Origin: Streptosporangium violaceochromogenes
GTDB taxonomy: Bacteria > Actinomycetota > Actinomycetes > Streptosporangiales > Streptosporangiaceae
Direction of reading: 5' to 3'
Length of the DNA stretch: 54,942 nucleotides
Assembly (NCBI RefSeq): GCF_014654615.1
Contig: NZ_BNBB01000037.1
Span: 1 to 54,942 of the forward strand
Under the pieces are notes generated by a model. That model worked only from the letters and a program-made list of their open reading frames with translations. It did not search any database and had not been told where the DNA came from. Below are positions 1 through 8,954 of this stretch, one piece after another; the stretch's first letter is position 1, and every line of letters begins with the position of its first letter. The translations under genes were made by a program, and so were the position numbers.

Positions 1-492
<492 letters not shown>

Positions 493-501
493 CCTCACGC
501 G

Positions 502-537
502 CGAGGGGGCCCGCACCACGTGGTGCGGGCCCCCTCG
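502..537 (+). terminator. Terminator of the primary sigma factor gene
   Basis: A perfect 36-base palindrome starts 10 bases after the sigma factor stop codon. Arms 502-518 and 521-537 are fully complementary and the two central bases are self-complementary. It is very GC-rich with no clear U tract, the usual form in high-GC actinomycetes. Confidence 0.8.
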
Positions 538-589
538 TCGTCCGGGCTCCTCGTCGTTTGGGGCGGGGGGCTTCCCGCCGGGGCCGGTG

Positions 590-1330
590 TCAGATCGCGA
601 CGTCGAGGACCCACGGCCGCCCGGGGCCGGGCGGCGGGCCGAGGGCCACGGTGTGACCGAGGCCGTCCAGCACCCCGGCCAGCTCCTTCGGCGTCCGCGG
701 GGCGGCGCCGTCCAGGAGCAGGGAGCGGGCGATCGCGCCCCGGGTCGCCTTGGCCATGTGGCTGACGACCTTCTCCCCCTTGAGCACCCGTACCGCCACC
801 GCCCGGTCGCCGGGCCGCCAGGCCGTCGCGTAGGTGCCGGAGCGCAGGTCCACGACCAGGCCGGGCTCGGCGTCGAGGACGGGGGTGATCGACCCGCGCC
901 AGTAGGTGCCCAGTCCGCCGAGCGGGGGAAGGTTCACCCCCATGGACAGCCGGTACGGCGGGACCCTGTCGGTGACCCTCAGCAGTCCCCAGAGCCCGGA
1001 GAAGACGATCAGGCTCTTCGCCGCCCGGGCGAGACCCTCGGGAGGCAGCGAGGCCAGGCCGAGATTGTCGTAGAGAACGCCGGTGTAGAGTTCACAGGCC
1101 TTCAGCGTGGGGGCCGTCCGCAGCGCGCGGTTCTTGCCGATCTCGCCGAGCAGACCCGGTGACAGCCCGAGCACGGCCTGGGCCCTCGGGCCCCGGCACA
1201 GCGCGACGAGCGCGTCCAGGACGGCCTTGCGGGAGGCGGTCAGGGGCGGGAAGCTCAGACGGGACGGCTCAAGGGCCGGGCCGTCGCCCGAGGAGGCCTT
1301 TCCCTCCGACGGAGGCAGCAGAATCAGCAC
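590..1330 (-). CDS. yaaA: Peroxide stress protein YaaA (DUF328/UPF0246)
   Basis: The 246-residue protein begins MLILLPPSEGK and shows the family signatures (IGKNRALRTAPTLKACELYTGVLYD and LIVFSGLWGLLRVTDRVPPYRLSM broken into the usual blocks). Its length fits the YaaA family. E. coli YaaA limits intracellular free iron and protects DNA from hydrogen peroxide; members bind DNA through a helix-hairpin-helix-like fold. The start is a GTG at 1330. The gene converges on the sigma factor gene and they share the intergenic terminator region. It is a soluble cytoplasmic protein. Family assignment is confident; the role in this organism is inferred. Confidence 0.92.
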   Translation of the reverse strand: MLILLPPSEGKASSGDGPALEPSRLSFPPLTASRKAVLDALVALCRGPRAQAVLGLSPGLLGEIGKNRALRTAPTLKACELYTGVLYDNLGLASLPPEGLARAAKSLIVFSGLWGLLRVTDRVPPYRLSMGVNLPPLGGLGTYWRGSITPVLDAEPGLVVDLRSGTYATAWRPGDRAVAVRVLKGEKVVSHMAKATRGAIARSLLLDGAAPRTPKELAGVLDGLGHTVALGPPPGPGRPWVLDVAI

Positions 1331-1638
1331 AGTCGCCGAGCGTAGCGCTGTGACGGCGAAGAGGGCTCGGGTCTTCCCCGGGCCGGGGCCGCGATCACGA
1401 TCGGGAGACGTTTTCCTGTGAGCCCCGTGACTCCCCGTGAGATCTCGCGGTCCCCTGCGCAGGGGGCGCTCCCACGAGAGGGGAGATCGCTGCGCGCCCC
1501 GCGTTCCGGGGCACGGTGAGCGGGGCGCGTCGCGGGAATATTCGGATCGGGAGGGAGCCGGGGCGCCGGACCCCCCTCCCCGTCAGGGGAGGCGGGGACA
1601 CGGTGCCGAGCCGGTCGTGTCTGACCGGCCCACCGGTC
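1331..1638. other. Intergenic stretch without a recognised gene
   Basis: These 308 bases lie between the yaaA start and the DUF7455 stop. I see GC-rich non-coding sequence with short imperfect repeats (such as the two similar stretches around 1440 and 1480) but no convincing gene, RNA or operator. It probably contains the yaaA promoter. Confidence 0.4.
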
Positions 1639-1869
1639 CTACCGTTCGTTGTCTCGTGCGGTGGAGGGGGTGTCGCTGAGGCGTGCCGACTCGTCCTGGA
1701 TGTCGGCGCCCCTGTCCCGCAGCACGGTCACGTGCTGGCGCCCGTGGTGGGCGCAGAACAGGAGTTCCCCGCCCACGGGCAGGGTCGCGCGGATGTAAGC
1801 CTGGGCGCCGCACCGGTCACAGCGGTCCGTGGCCGTCAGCTGCTTGGCGGGGGCGAGGGTTCCAGTCAC
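1639..1869 (-). CDS. DUF7455 small zinc-binding-like protein
   Basis: This 76-residue protein has the conserved core LTATDRCDRCGAQAYIRATL...GELLFCAHHGRQH. It carries a Cys-X2-Cys pair and a Cys-X2-His pair, which suggests one structural zinc. The family is common in actinomycetes beside the principal sigma factor and topoisomerase IV genes and has no established function. The GTG start at 1869 is preceded by a GAAAGG ribosome-binding site about 8 bases upstream. The gene is divergent from parE. Assignment to the family is confident; function is unknown. Confidence 0.85.
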   Translation of the reverse strand: MTGTLAPAKQLTATDRCDRCGAQAYIRATLPVGGELLFCAHHGRQHVTVLRDRGADIQDESARLSDTPSTARDNER

Positions 1870-2108
1870 GTATCGCCTTTCAGGTCATCCCCATGCGGAG
1901 GATTTGGCGTCAGTCACTTGAGACAACATCTAACCCGATGTGGACGTTCCCAATCGACCCCTGGCTACGCCCAGAGCGGAAAGTGTCCGAAAGTGATGAC
2001 GGCCCCGCCCGAGGTAACGCCGGAGTCGCCCTGATGGCAGGCTTGTACGCGCCGCGGCGGGAAGAACGGTAAGCTGCGCACACGTGTTCGAGCAGAGTGG
2101 GAGTGGGT

Positions 2109-4181
2109 GTGACCGCAGTTAGCGCGGAGACGGGTTATACGGCGCGCCATCTGTTGGTGCTGGAGGGCCTTGAGGCCGTCCGTAAGCGCCCGGGCATGTA
2201 CATCGGATCCACCGACAGTCGCGGCCTCATGCACTGTCTGTGGGAGATCGTGGACAACGGGGTCGACGAGGCGCTGGCCGGCCACTGCACCCGCATCGAG
2301 GTCGAGCTCCACGCCGACGGCTCGATCGAGGTCCGCGACAACGGCCGGGGCATCCCCGTGGACGTCGAGCCCAAGAGCGGCCTGGCCGGGGTCGAGCTCG
2401 TCTACACCAAGCTGCACGCCGGCGGAAAGTTCGGCGGCGGCTCCTACTCCGCCTCGGGCGGCCTGCACGGTGTCGGCGCCTCGGTGGTCAACGCCCTGTC
2501 CTCCCGGCTGGACATCGAGGTCGACCGCGACGGCCGGGTCCACGAGATGAGCTTCCGCAGGGGCGTCCCCGGCGTCTTCGACGGCGAGGGCCCCAAGGCC
2601 CGGTTCAAGAAGAGGTCCGGCCTGCGCGACGGCGGTCCGCTCGGCCGGCGCGTCACCGGCACCCGCGTCCGCTTCTGGGTGGACCACCAGATCTTCCTGC
2701 CCGAGGCCGAGGTCTCCCTCGACGAGATCCACGTCCGGCTCCGCCAGACCGCCTTCCTCGTCCCCGGGCTGACCCTGGCCGTGCGCGACGCCCGCGGCGA
2801 GGAGGTCACCGAGGAGGAGTTCCGCTTCGACGGCGGCATCTCGGAGTTCACCGAGTTCCTCGCCCGGGACGAGCCGGTCTGTGACGTGCTGCGCCTGCAG
2901 GGCGTCGGCCATTTCCACGAGACCGTGCCGGTTCTCGACGACCAGGGCCACATGAACCCCACCGAGGTCCAGCGCGAGCTGACGGTGGACGTCGCGCTGC
3001 GCTGGGGCAAGGGATACGACAGCACCGTCCGGTCGTTCGTCAACGTCATCGCCACCCCCAAGGGCGGCACCCACGTCAACGGGTTCGAGCGGGCCCTGGT
3101 CCGCACCCTGAACGAGCAGCTGCGCGAGACCCGCCTGCTGAGGAACGGCGACGCCCCGGTCACGCGGGAGGACATCCTGGAGGGACTGACGGCCGTCGTG
3201 ACCGTCCGGGTGCCCGAGCCTCAGTTCGAGGGGCAGACCAAGGAGGTCCTCGGCACCTCGGCGGCCTCCCGGATCGTCTCCCACGTCGTCTCCCGCGATC
3301 TGAAGGAGCTCTTCTCCACCCCGCCCAGAGGCGCCAAGCAGCAGTTGCGCGCGGCACTGGAGAAGATCGTCGCGGCGGCCAGGGCACGCATCGCCGCCCG
3401 CGAGCACCGCGACAACCAGCGGCGTAAGACCGCTCTGGAGAACTCCGCGCTCCCGGCCAAACTGGTCGACTGCCGCAGTGACGACGTCGACCGCAGTGAG
3501 CTGTTCATCGTCGAGGGGGACTCGGCGCTGGGCACCGCCCGGGCGGCCCGCGACTCGGAGTTCCAGGCGCTGCTGCCGATCCGCGGCAAGATCCTGAACG
3601 TGCAGAAGGCGTCCGTCGCCGACATGCTCAAGAACGCCGAGTGCGCCGCGATCATCCAGGTCATCGGCGCGGGCTCCGGCCGTTCGTTCGACATCGAGGC
3701 GGCCCGGTACGGCAAGGTCATCCTGATGGCCGACGCCGACGTCGACGGCGCGCACATCCGCTGCCTGCTGCTGACCCTGTTCCACCGCTACATGCGGCCG
3801 ATGGTCGAGGCGGGCCGGGTCTTCGCGGCGGTCCCCCCGTTGCACCGGATCGAGATCATCAACCCCGGGCGCGGCCGGCAGAAATACATCTACTGTTACT
3901 CCGACGCCGAGCTGCACCGCGTCCTGCGCGACCTGGAGCGCCGAGGCAAGCGCTGGAAGGACCCCGTGCAGCGCTACAAGGGCCTGGGTGAGATGGACGC
4001 CGACCAGCTGGCCGAGACGACCATGGAGCCCCGCCACAGGACTCTGCGCCGGGTCAGGATCGAGGACGTCCAGGCCGCCGAGGCCATCTTCGACCTCCTG
4101 ATGGGCAGCGACGTGGCCCCCCGCAGGGAGTTCATCGTGGGCAGCGCGGCCGAGGTCGACCGCGACCACATCGACGCCTGA
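2109..4181 (+). CDS. parE: DNA topoisomerase IV subunit B
   Basis: This type IIA topoisomerase ATPase subunit works with ParC to decatenate daughter chromosomes. The GHKL ATPase domain starts at YTARHLLVLEGLEAVRKRPGMYIGS (split blocks; KRPGMYIGS near residue 26), with IVDNGVDEA and DNGRGIP as nucleotide-binding motifs. A transducer domain follows, then a Toprim domain with EGDSA near residue 467 and DADVDGAHI near 541, and the C-terminal YKGLGEMD block. At about 690 residues it fits ParE rather than a longer GyrB. A location beside the sigma factor, with parC nearby, also supports parE. GTG codons at 2097 and 2109 are both in frame; neither has a strong ribosome-binding site and I prefer 2109. 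Confidence 0.93.
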   Translation: MTAVSAETGYTARHLLVLEGLEAVRKRPGMYIGSTDSRGLMHCLWEIVDNGVDEALAGHCTRIEVELHADGSIEVRDNGRGIPVDVEPKSGLAGVELVYTKLHAGGKFGGGSYSASGGLHGVGASVVNALSSRLDIEVDRDGRVHEMSFRRGVPGVFDGEGPKARFKKRSGLRDGGPLGRRVTGTRVRFWVDHQIFLPEAEVSLDEIHVRLRQTAFLVPGLTLAVRDARGEEVTEEEFRFDGGISEFTEFLARDEPVCDVLRLQGVGHFHETVPVLDDQGHMNPTEVQRELTVDVALRWGKGYDSTVRSFVNVIATPKGGTHVNGFERALVRTLNEQLRETRLLRNGDAPVTREDILEGLTAVVTVRVPEPQFEGQTKEVLGTSAASRIVSHVVSRDLKELFSTPPRGAKQQLRAALEKIVAAARARIAAREHRDNQRRKTALENSALPAKLVDCRSDDVDRSELFIVEGDSALGTARAARDSEFQALLPIRGKILNVQKASVADMLKNAECAAIIQVIGAGSGRSFDIEAARYGKVILMADADVDGAHIRCLLLTLFHRYMRPMVEAGRVFAAVPPLHRIEIINPGRGRQKYIYCYSDAELHRVLRDLERRGKRWKDPVQRYKGLGEMDADQLAETTMEPRHRTLRRVRIEDVQAAEAIFDLLMGSDVAPRREFIVGSAAEVDRDHIDA

Positions 4182-4206
4182 TCGACGCCCTGGGACCCGG
4201 GGGCCG

Positions 4207-4233
4207 CCGGGAGGGCCGGTAGAGCCCTCCCGG
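4207..4233. terminator. Bidirectional terminator between parE and carbonic anhydrase
   Basis: Ten-base perfect inverted repeat CCGGGAGGGC (4207-4216) / GCCCTCCCGG (4224-4233) with a 7-base loop, placed between the stop codons of two convergent genes. Confidence 0.75.
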
Positions 4234-4250
4234 CCCTGCGGGGGCGGTGT

Positions 4251-4745
4251 TCACAGCTCGACGGGCATGATCTTTCCGGTGCGCACGTCGTAGACGGCGC
4301 CGCCGACCGCGAGGCTCGGCGGGAGGAACGGGCTGGTCCTGATCCGTGTCAGGTCGCGGCGGAGCGCGGACGCCTGGTCGGGGACGGTGTGGAACTCCAG
4401 GCTCCGGGTGTCGACGCCGCGCCGGGCCGCCAGCTCGTGGACGTCGTCGTCGGTGACCTTCGTCATGCCGCAGTCGGTGTGAGGCATGACCAGTACCCGC
4501 TCCACGCCCAGGAGGCAGACCGCCAGGACGAGCGTGCGCAGCACGTCGTCGGTCACCCGGGCGCCCGCGTTACGCAGGATCTTGGCGTCGCCGGGTTTCA
4601 GGCCGAACACTCCCAGCGGATCGATCCGGGAGTCCATGCAGGTGACCACCGCCAGGCCGCGGGCCGCCCTGCCGGTCAGCTCGGAGTCGGTGAAGGCGGC
4701 GGAGAAGTTCTTGTTGGCGGCCAGCAGGTCGTCGAAAGGACTCAC
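4251..4745 (-). CDS. Beta-class carbonic anhydrase
   Basis: This 164-residue zinc enzyme interconverts carbon dioxide and bicarbonate in the cytoplasm. The zinc ligands and catalytic dyad are visible: Cys36-Met-Asp38-Ser-Arg40 (CMDSR) and His89-X2-Cys92 (HTDC), plus the VTDDVLRTLVLA helix. The length fits the short, minimal beta-CA group (like Rv1284). The open frame extends well upstream, but the GTG at 4745 has an AAAGGT ribosome-binding site and begins at the conserved SPFDDLLAANKNF, so I use it. The gene converges on parE. Bicarbonate supply for carboxylases is a plausible role; no link to its neighbours is evident. Confidence 0.92.
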   Translation of the reverse strand: MSPFDDLLAANKNFSAAFTDSELTGRAARGLAVVTCMDSRIDPLGVFGLKPGDAKILRNAGARVTDDVLRTLVLAVCLLGVERVLVMPHTDCGMTKVTDDDVHELAARRGVDTRSLEFHTVPDQASALRRDLTRIRTSPFLPPSLAVGGAVYDVRTGKIMPVEL

Positions 4746-4910
4746 ATGACACCTTTCGGTCAGCGGAATCAGCGCATCAATAATCCCGCATGCCCGTTTC
4801 GTGCGTGATCCCGGGTTCCGGTGTCGCGCCGACTTCGGGAAGATCCCACAATCGAATGTGACCTTGCGTGATGATGTCGTGACGTAAAGTGCGGAAAACG
4901 GGAGAGGGTC

Positions 4911-5213
4911 ATGGGCAGGATCGAATCGCTGGCCGAGTATCTGCGGGCTCAAGGCAGGCGCAGGCTGGACCGGGTCGAGTCCGGTGACGGTGGCCGCAAC
5001 GCCCGTTCCGCGCTCGCCCTGCTCGACGCGGCGGCCTATACCGCCTCGCTCGGTGACGACGACCCGCTCGTGGAGGTCCTCGTGGCGGCCGGGTGCTTCG
5101 GGCCGCACGGCTTCGGCGAGTTCCGGCCGGGGGAGCGGGTCGCGGCGCTGATCCGCTCCTGGGAGTCCGGTGAGCCCTGGCAGCTGCTGATGGCGATCCG
5201 GTTCGCCCTCTGA
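4911..5213 (+). CDS. Hypothetical 100-aa protein
   Basis: The frame starts at an ATG preceded by GGGAGAGGG, a good ribosome-binding site, and encodes a soluble, mostly helical, acidic-basic mixed protein (MGRIESLAEYLRAQGRRRLDRVE...). I recognise no domain. It contains LLDAAAYTASLGDDDPLVEVLVAAGCF and a Trp-rich end ESGEPWQLLMAIRFAL (quoted in parts). It has no signal peptide or membrane segment. It is divergent from the carbonic anhydrase gene, with about 165 bases between them that should hold both promoters. GC-rich third positions support real coding. Function unknown. Confidence 0.65.
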   Translation: MGRIESLAEYLRAQGRRRLDRVESGDGGRNARSALALLDAAAYTASLGDDDPLVEVLVAAGCFGPHGFGEFRPGERVAALIRSWESGEPWQLLMAIRFAL

Positions 5214-5369
5214 GGGTCGGCGGTCTGAGGGGGCCGGTCTGGGGGCGGGTTCGGCGATCGCGGGGCGGATGCCGGTGACTCCCGGTGTTCCGGAAGGTTG
5301 GCTTCGCCCCTTGTGACCTCTCTTTCGACACCGTCATAATGATTTTGATGGTGTCGATTTGGAGGAATC

Positions 5370-5735
5370 ATGGCAATCGCACGCATGGGAACGGTCGTCC
5401 TGGACTGTCCCGACCCCAAGCGGCTGGCAGGCTTCTACAGTGCCCTCCTGGGGTGGGAGGCGACCTTCTCCGAGGACGACTGGGTGACGGTCGGTGACGG
5501 GCGGTCGGACCGGATCGCCTTCCAGCAGGTCGGCGACTACCGGCCGCCCGAGTGGCCCGGCTCCGACCGTCCCCAGCAGTTCCACCTGGATCTGAGCGTG
5601 GACGACATCGAGGAGGCCGAGGCGGCGGCACTCGCGCTGGGCGCGGTCAAACACGCCTGCCAGCCGGGCGGGGGCGAAGGATTTCGCGTCTACCTCGACC
5701 CGGCGGGACATCCGTTCTGTCTCTGCGTGTCCTGA
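5370..5735 (+). CDS. VOC (glyoxalase/bleomycin resistance-like) family protein
   Basis: At 121 residues this is a single vicinal-oxygen-chelate domain. It shows the paired beta-alpha-beta-beta-beta signature: VVLDCPDPKRLAGFYSALLGWE in the first half, and FHLDLSVDDIEEAEAAALALGA then RVYLDPAGHPFCLC in the second half (blocks separated here). The ATG follows a GGAGG ribosome-binding site with ideal spacing. VOC proteins range from metal-dependent lyases and dioxygenases to drug-binding resistance proteins; the substrate cannot be predicted from sequence alone. A strong terminator follows directly. Confidence 0.88.
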   Translation: MAIARMGTVVLDCPDPKRLAGFYSALLGWEATFSEDDWVTVGDGRSDRIAFQQVGDYRPPEWPGSDRPQQFHLDLSVDDIEEAEAAALALGAVKHACQPGGGEGFRVYLDPAGHPFCLCVS

Positions 5736-5737
5736 GC

Positions 5738-5775
5738 GCCGGAGCCTCGTGCGCGAGGGCGCACGAGGCTCCGGC
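5738..5775 (+). terminator. Terminator after VOC gene
   Basis: A 15-base perfect stem (5738-5752 with 5761-5775, GCCGGAGCCTCGTGC and its complement) with an 8-base loop starts three bases after the VOC stop codon. Confidence 0.8.
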
Positions 5776-5952
5776 CCGTCCCGGAAAGGGCCCCGCCGCC
5801 GGAGGTTCGTACGGCCCGGGCCCGCCGAGGGGCGGCCGGGATCGCGCCCCGGTGTACCCCGGGCGCCGCCCCCCCCGGGAGAGACGTCCTCGATCAGGCG
5901 CCTCCGGCAGGGCGTCCCGGCGTCTCCGCCCCGGCGGGCGGGACACCGCTCC

Positions 5953-8439
5953 TCAGGAGGCCGGCGCCCCGTCGGCCGGGGGTTCACCGGCCGCGCCGAG
6001 AGCGCCGCCCACCGCCGCCACCGTGTGGGTCAGGCGCACGCCGGACCCGTCGCGACGGCCCGGTTCATCGGGCAGCGGGACGGGCTTGCCGGCGGTGGAG
6101 ACCGCACGGATCGGGGCGGGGCCCGCCCAGGCGAGCAGCAGAACGTCTTCGCCCTTCAGGAAGCGCTGAGCCCGCACGCCACCGGTGGCGCGGCCCTTGG
6201 CGGGGTACTCGGCGTAGTCGGAGACCTTCGCGCCGCCGATCTGGGTGCCGGGCAGCGCGGTGGAGGACCCGGCGATCGTCACGACCCTGGACTCGCGCTC
6301 CGGGTCGACCACACCGAACCAGACCACCGACGCGCCCTCGTTGAGCCGGATGCCGGCCATGCCGCCGGCCGGGCGGCCCTGCGGCCGGACGTTGCCGGCG
6401 GAGAAGCGGAGCAGTTGGGCGTCCGAGCTGACGAAGACCAGATCGTGCCGCTCGGAGGTCAGCTCCACCGCCCCCACGACGGTGTCGCCCTCCTTCAGCC
6501 CGATGACCTCGAAGTCGTCGCGGTTGGCGGGATAGTCGGGGACGACCCGCTTGACGACGCCCTGCGCCGTGCCCAACGCCAGGCCGGGCCCCTCGGGGTC
6601 GAGCGAGCCGACGCCCACGACCGTCTCACCGGGGTTCAAGGTGACGTACTCCGGCACCGGGTGCCCGCCCGACAGCGACGGCGGGTTGGCGGACGGAGGC
6701 AGCGTGGGCAGGTCGACCACCTGGATCCGGATCATCCGGCCCTGATTGGTGACCAGGCCCACCTCACCCCTCACCGTGCTCCTGACCACCGAGACCAGCA
6801 CGTCGTGGGCCGAGCGGTCGCCGCCGGCGGCCAGGGGGGAGGCGTCCGTCGTGCGGGCCAGCAGGCCGGTCGAGGAGAGCAGTACCAGGCACGGGTCGTC
6901 GGCGACCTCCAGCGGCACCGAGGCGTTTCTGGTGACCCCCGAGGACTCCAGCAGGACCGTGCGGCGGGGGGTGCCGAAGGTCTTGGAGACCTGGGCGAGC
7001 TCGTCGGAGACGACCTTGCGCAGCCTGTCCTCGGAGGACAGGATCGCGCTCAGCTCGGCGATCTCCTCCTCCAGGGTCTGCTTCTCCCGGTCCAGCTCCA
7101 GCTTGTCGAACCGGGTCAGGCGGCGCAGGGGGGTGTCCAGGATGTAGTTGGCCTGGATCTCCGACAGGCCGAAGGTCTCCATCAACCGCTCGCGGGCCTG
7201 ACCGGAGTCGTCCGAGGAGCGGATGACCTGGATGACCCGGTCGATGTCGAGCAGGGCGATCAGGAGGCCCTCGACGAGGTGCAGGCGCTCCTCCCGCCTG
7301 CGCCTGCGGTGCAGCGAGCGGCGGCGGGTCACGTCGATGCGGTGGTCCACGTAGACCTGGAGCAGTTCGCGCAGGCCCAGCGTGCGCGGCTGGCCGTCGA
7401 CCAGCGCCACGTTGTTGATGCCGAAGGTCTCCTCCATCGGCGTCAGCCGGTAGAGCTCCTCCAGCACGGCCTCGGGGATGAAGCCGTTCTTGATCTCGAT
7501 GACCAGGCGCAGGCCCCGGTGGCGGTCGCTGAGGTCCTTCAGGTCGGAGATGCCCTGGAGCTTCTTGGCGGTGACCAGCTCCCTGATCTTGGTGACCACG
7601 CGCTCGGGGCCGACGTTGAAGGGCAACTCGGTGACGACGACGCCCTTGCGGCGGGGGCTGACCTGCTCCACGGCGCATTTGGCGCGCATCCGGAAGGTGC
7701 CCCTGCCCCGGGTGTAGGCGTCGCGGATGCCGTCCAGACCGGTGATCGTGCCGCCGGTGGGAAGATCGGGGCCCGGCACGAAGCGCATCAGGTCGTCGAG
7801 CGTGGCGTCCGGCTTCTTGATCAGGTGGCGGGCGGCGGCGACGACCTCGACGAGGTTGTGCGGCGCCATGTTGGTCGCCATGCCGACGGCGATTCCGGTG
7901 GCCCCGTTGACCAGCAGGTTCGGGAAGGCCGAGGGCATGACCGTCGGCTCGGTCTCCTGGCCGTCGTAGTTGGGTTTGAAATCGACGGTGTCCTCGTCGA
8001 TGGACTGCACCATCGCCAGGGCCGAGGCGGCCAGCCGCGCCTCGGTGTAGCGCATCGCGGCGGGCAGGTCGTCGGGGGAGCCGAAGTTGCCGTGCCCGTC
8101 GACCACGGGCAGCCGCATCGAGAACGGCTGCGCCATGCGGACCAGCGCGTCGTAGATGGGGGCGTCACCGTGCGGGTGCAGCTTGCCCATCACGTCGCCG
8201 ACGACACGTGAGGACTTCACGTGCCCCCGGTCGGGGCGCAGTCCCATCTCGCTCATCGAGTAGAGGATGCGGCGCTGGACCGGCTTGAGGCCGTCCCTGG
8301 CGTCGGGCAGCGCCCGCTGGTAGATGACCGAGTAGGCGTATTCGAGGAAGCTGGTGCGCATCTCCGTGGAGACGTCGATGTCGACGATCCGCTCCTCGAA
8401 GTCGTCGTCAGCCGGGGGTGTGGTCGTCCGTCGAGCCAT
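5953..8439 (-). CDS. parC: DNA topoisomerase IV subunit A
   Basis: This is the DNA-breaking and religating partner of ParE, 828 residues. The winged-helix/tower core is clear: YAYSVIYQRALPDARDGLKP, GKLHPHGD, and the catalytic Tyr131 in MRYTEARLA, followed by TEPTVMPSAFPNLL. A C-terminal beta-pinwheel of GyrA-type repeats (residues roughly 510-800) follows, for example VRPQGRPAGGMAGIRL. The open frame extends about 75 codons further upstream, but the ATG at 8439 has an AGGAAA site and starts MARRTTTPPADDD just before the conserved core. Its pairing with parE about 4 kb away supports topoisomerase IV rather than gyrase. Confidence 0.92.
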   Translation of the reverse strand: MARRTTTPPADDDFEERIVDIDVSTEMRTSFLEYAYSVIYQRALPDARDGLKPVQRRILYSMSEMGLRPDRGHVKSSRVVGDVMGKLHPHGDAPIYDALVRMAQPFSMRLPVVDGHGNFGSPDDLPAAMRYTEARLAASALAMVQSIDEDTVDFKPNYDGQETEPTVMPSAFPNLLVNGATGIAVGMATNMAPHNLVEVVAAARHLIKKPDATLDDLMRFVPGPDLPTGGTITGLDGIRDAYTRGRGTFRMRAKCAVEQVSPRRKGVVVTELPFNVGPERVVTKIRELVTAKKLQGISDLKDLSDRHRGLRLVIEIKNGFIPEAVLEELYRLTPMEETFGINNVALVDGQPRTLGLRELLQVYVDHRIDVTRRRSLHRRRRREERLHLVEGLLIALLDIDRVIQVIRSSDDSGQARERLMETFGLSEIQANYILDTPLRRLTRFDKLELDREKQTLEEEIAELSAILSSEDRLRKVVSDELAQVSKTFGTPRRTVLLESSGVTRNASVPLEVADDPCLVLLSSTGLLARTTDASPLAAGGDRSAHDVLVSVVRSTVRGEVGLVTNQGRMIRIQVVDLPTLPPSANPPSLSGGHPVPEYVTLNPGETVVGVGSLDPEGPGLALGTAQGVVKRVVPDYPANRDDFEVIGLKEGDTVVGAVELTSERHDLVFVSSDAQLLRFSAGNVRPQGRPAGGMAGIRLNEGASVVWFGVVDPERESRVVTIAGSSTALPGTQIGGAKVSDYAEYPAKGRATGGVRAQRFLKGEDVLLLAWAGPAPIRAVSTAGKPVPLPDEPGRRDGSGVRLTHTVAAVGGALGAAGEPPADGAPAS

Positions 8440-8954
8440 CTGATTTCCTGCGCGGGTGCCTCGGTTTCCTGGCCGAGGGAGAAGCGCATCCTCCTTCTGT
8501 CTTCGTGGGGTAAAGATAGTCGCCGGCGCGACGGGGAGGACCCGGGGCCGGTGGGCTTTGCGGCCCTCCCGCCGGTGGCGGCGCGGCAGGCGCCTCGTCC
8601 GCGTATCACGCCCGAAGGGGCAAGGTCGTCGAAGGCGCCTCCTCGGGTGATCGCGGGGACCGGTCACCTGCGGGCTCGACCCCGATCGACGTGACCGTAC
8701 ACCGTAGGGGGACTCGCCACCATACTGATCGCGTCCGACACGTACGGGCCCGCCGTGCGCGACCCGCCGCGGCCAGATGCATCAAATCACGGCGCGCGGC
8801 CCGGCCGGTCCGCGGACCGCCGTTCCGGCGCCCGCGCGGGAGGGAGGAACGGGGCGCGGCGGTTCGGTCGCGTTCCGGCCGCCGCCGGGCCGTAGCGGGG
8901 CCGCCGGGGGGCAACCGGCGTGAAACCGTCGGCGGGACCTGGTACCAATGACCG
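8440..8954. other. parC-recQ divergent intergenic region
   Basis: About 515 bases separate the parC start from the recQ start. No gene or structured RNA is convincing. The less GC-rich stretch around 8690-8735 (GTACACCGTAGGGGG, then CCATACTGATC) is the best promoter candidate for recQ or parC; no -35/-10 pair is certain. Confidence 0.35.

Noticed and set aside
1965..4169. 734-codon open frame on the minus strand opposite parE
   Set aside because: It is the antisense of a strongly conserved gene; its composition (long Asp/Gly/Val-rich runs without domains) is typical of GC-driven shadow frames.
5749..8211. 820-codon open frame on the plus strand opposite parC
   Set aside because: It is an antisense shadow of parC, whose motifs are unambiguous; no recognisable domain in the shadow.
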